Of a stretch of 64,000 nucleotides of DNA, positions 63,800-64,000 are shown piece by piece. A program made the translations under genes and the position numbers. The DNA is from CAJQQK01 sp963696075 (GTDB taxonomy: Bacteria; Pseudomonadota; Alphaproteobacteria; Rhizobiales; Hyphomicrobiaceae), in assembly GCA_963696075.1 (NCBI GenBank), contig CAVOJD010000012.1:14230-78229 (forward strand), given 5' to 3'. Numbering within the stretch: position 1 is the first letter of the stretch; each line of letters opens with the position of its first letter. The notes below the pieces were generated by a model. That model searched no databases and was not told the DNA's origin. It worked only from the letters and a program-made list of their open reading frames with translations.

Positions 63800-64000
63800 G
63801 GCCGCCTCCCGTGTCTTTCACCGTCTCCCTAAACTTATGCATCGATCCGGACGGCCTCGACCATCGCGCCGGCGGAGATGTTCCCGGAAATCTTCCGGTC
63901 GCACCACGCACGTGCTCCATGCGCAACGACCCCGCCGCAGCCAAGCAACCTCACGGCGCCAAGCAACGGATTTCAATTAGGGAAGGAAGAGAGAGGGGAG

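Overview
The window is high-GC DNA, densely packed with genes that mostly carry clear alphaproteobacterial family signatures: an ECF sigma factor/ChrR pair, TRAP transporters of the keto-acid type, a MaeB malic enzyme fused to a phosphotransacetylase domain, AcuI, a CtrA-box-like site and many small palindromic intergenic repeats. I infer a Hyphomicrobiales-like (Rhizobiales) or related alphaproteobacterium; no rRNA or tRNA was seen that could refine this. All family names come from reading the translated sequence, not from a database search.

Layout. 0-4.7 kb: an incomplete dehydrogenase-like gene, an RraA/HMG-aldolase-like gene, a frameshifted CaiB-type CoA-transferase and maeB. 4.7-11.4 kb: a Ser/Thr phospho-signalling module, with a receptor-like kinase carrying a seven-repeat WD40 propeller plus a nuclease-fold membrane protein on one strand, and two FHA proteins plus a PP2C phosphatase divergent from them. 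11.5-17.4 kb: an MFS transporter, then a minus-strand operon (FAD 2-hydroxyacid dehydrogenase, dgoK, dgoA, amidase). 17.5-28.3 kb: a thioesterase and a plus-strand operon for uptake and breakdown of an organic (probably 2-oxo) acid: TRAP binding protein and two permeases, a ThDP decarboxylase, a hydratase, a CoA-transferase and a CitE-like lyase, preceded by a palindromic GntR-type operator candidate. 28.3-31.6 kb: a lower-GC island with one 919-residue secreted protein of unknown function, probably a beta-propeller. 31.7-41.3 kb: a minus-strand envelope and metabolism block (rmlD, frameshifted O-antigen ligase, polyprenyl glycosylphosphotransferase, rmlC) mixed with thioesterase, MaoC, P450, transaldolase and acuI genes.

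41.4-48.9 kb is the most coherent locus. A divergently transcribed ECF sigma factor/ChrR anti-sigma pair faces an operon of a flavin amine-oxidase-like protein, a DUF1365 protein and a cyclopropane-fatty-acid-synthase-like methyltransferase (frameshifted here). A DUF1295 protein, a second such methyltransferase and a DUF2177 membrane protein follow. Both divergent transcripts start behind an identical promoter signature (TGATCC, 15 bases, TCGTTT). This predicts a singlet-oxygen-type stress response that remodels membrane lipids. 49.1-64 kb: a MITE-like element, a monooxygenase-fold protein, a GST, an acyl-CoA synthetase, a ketopantoate-reductase-like enzyme, an M15 peptidase, an odd periplasmic binding protein, an AsmA-like protein, the two subunits of a 3-oxoacid CoA-transferase, RlpA, MepA, a CBS protein and a matrixin-like metalloprotease.

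Three otherwise normal genes each carry one single-base indel. That fits either recent gene decay or residual assembly error. The intergenic sequences hold several structured repeats, including a tandem pair whose hairpin stems differ in sequence but keep pairing.
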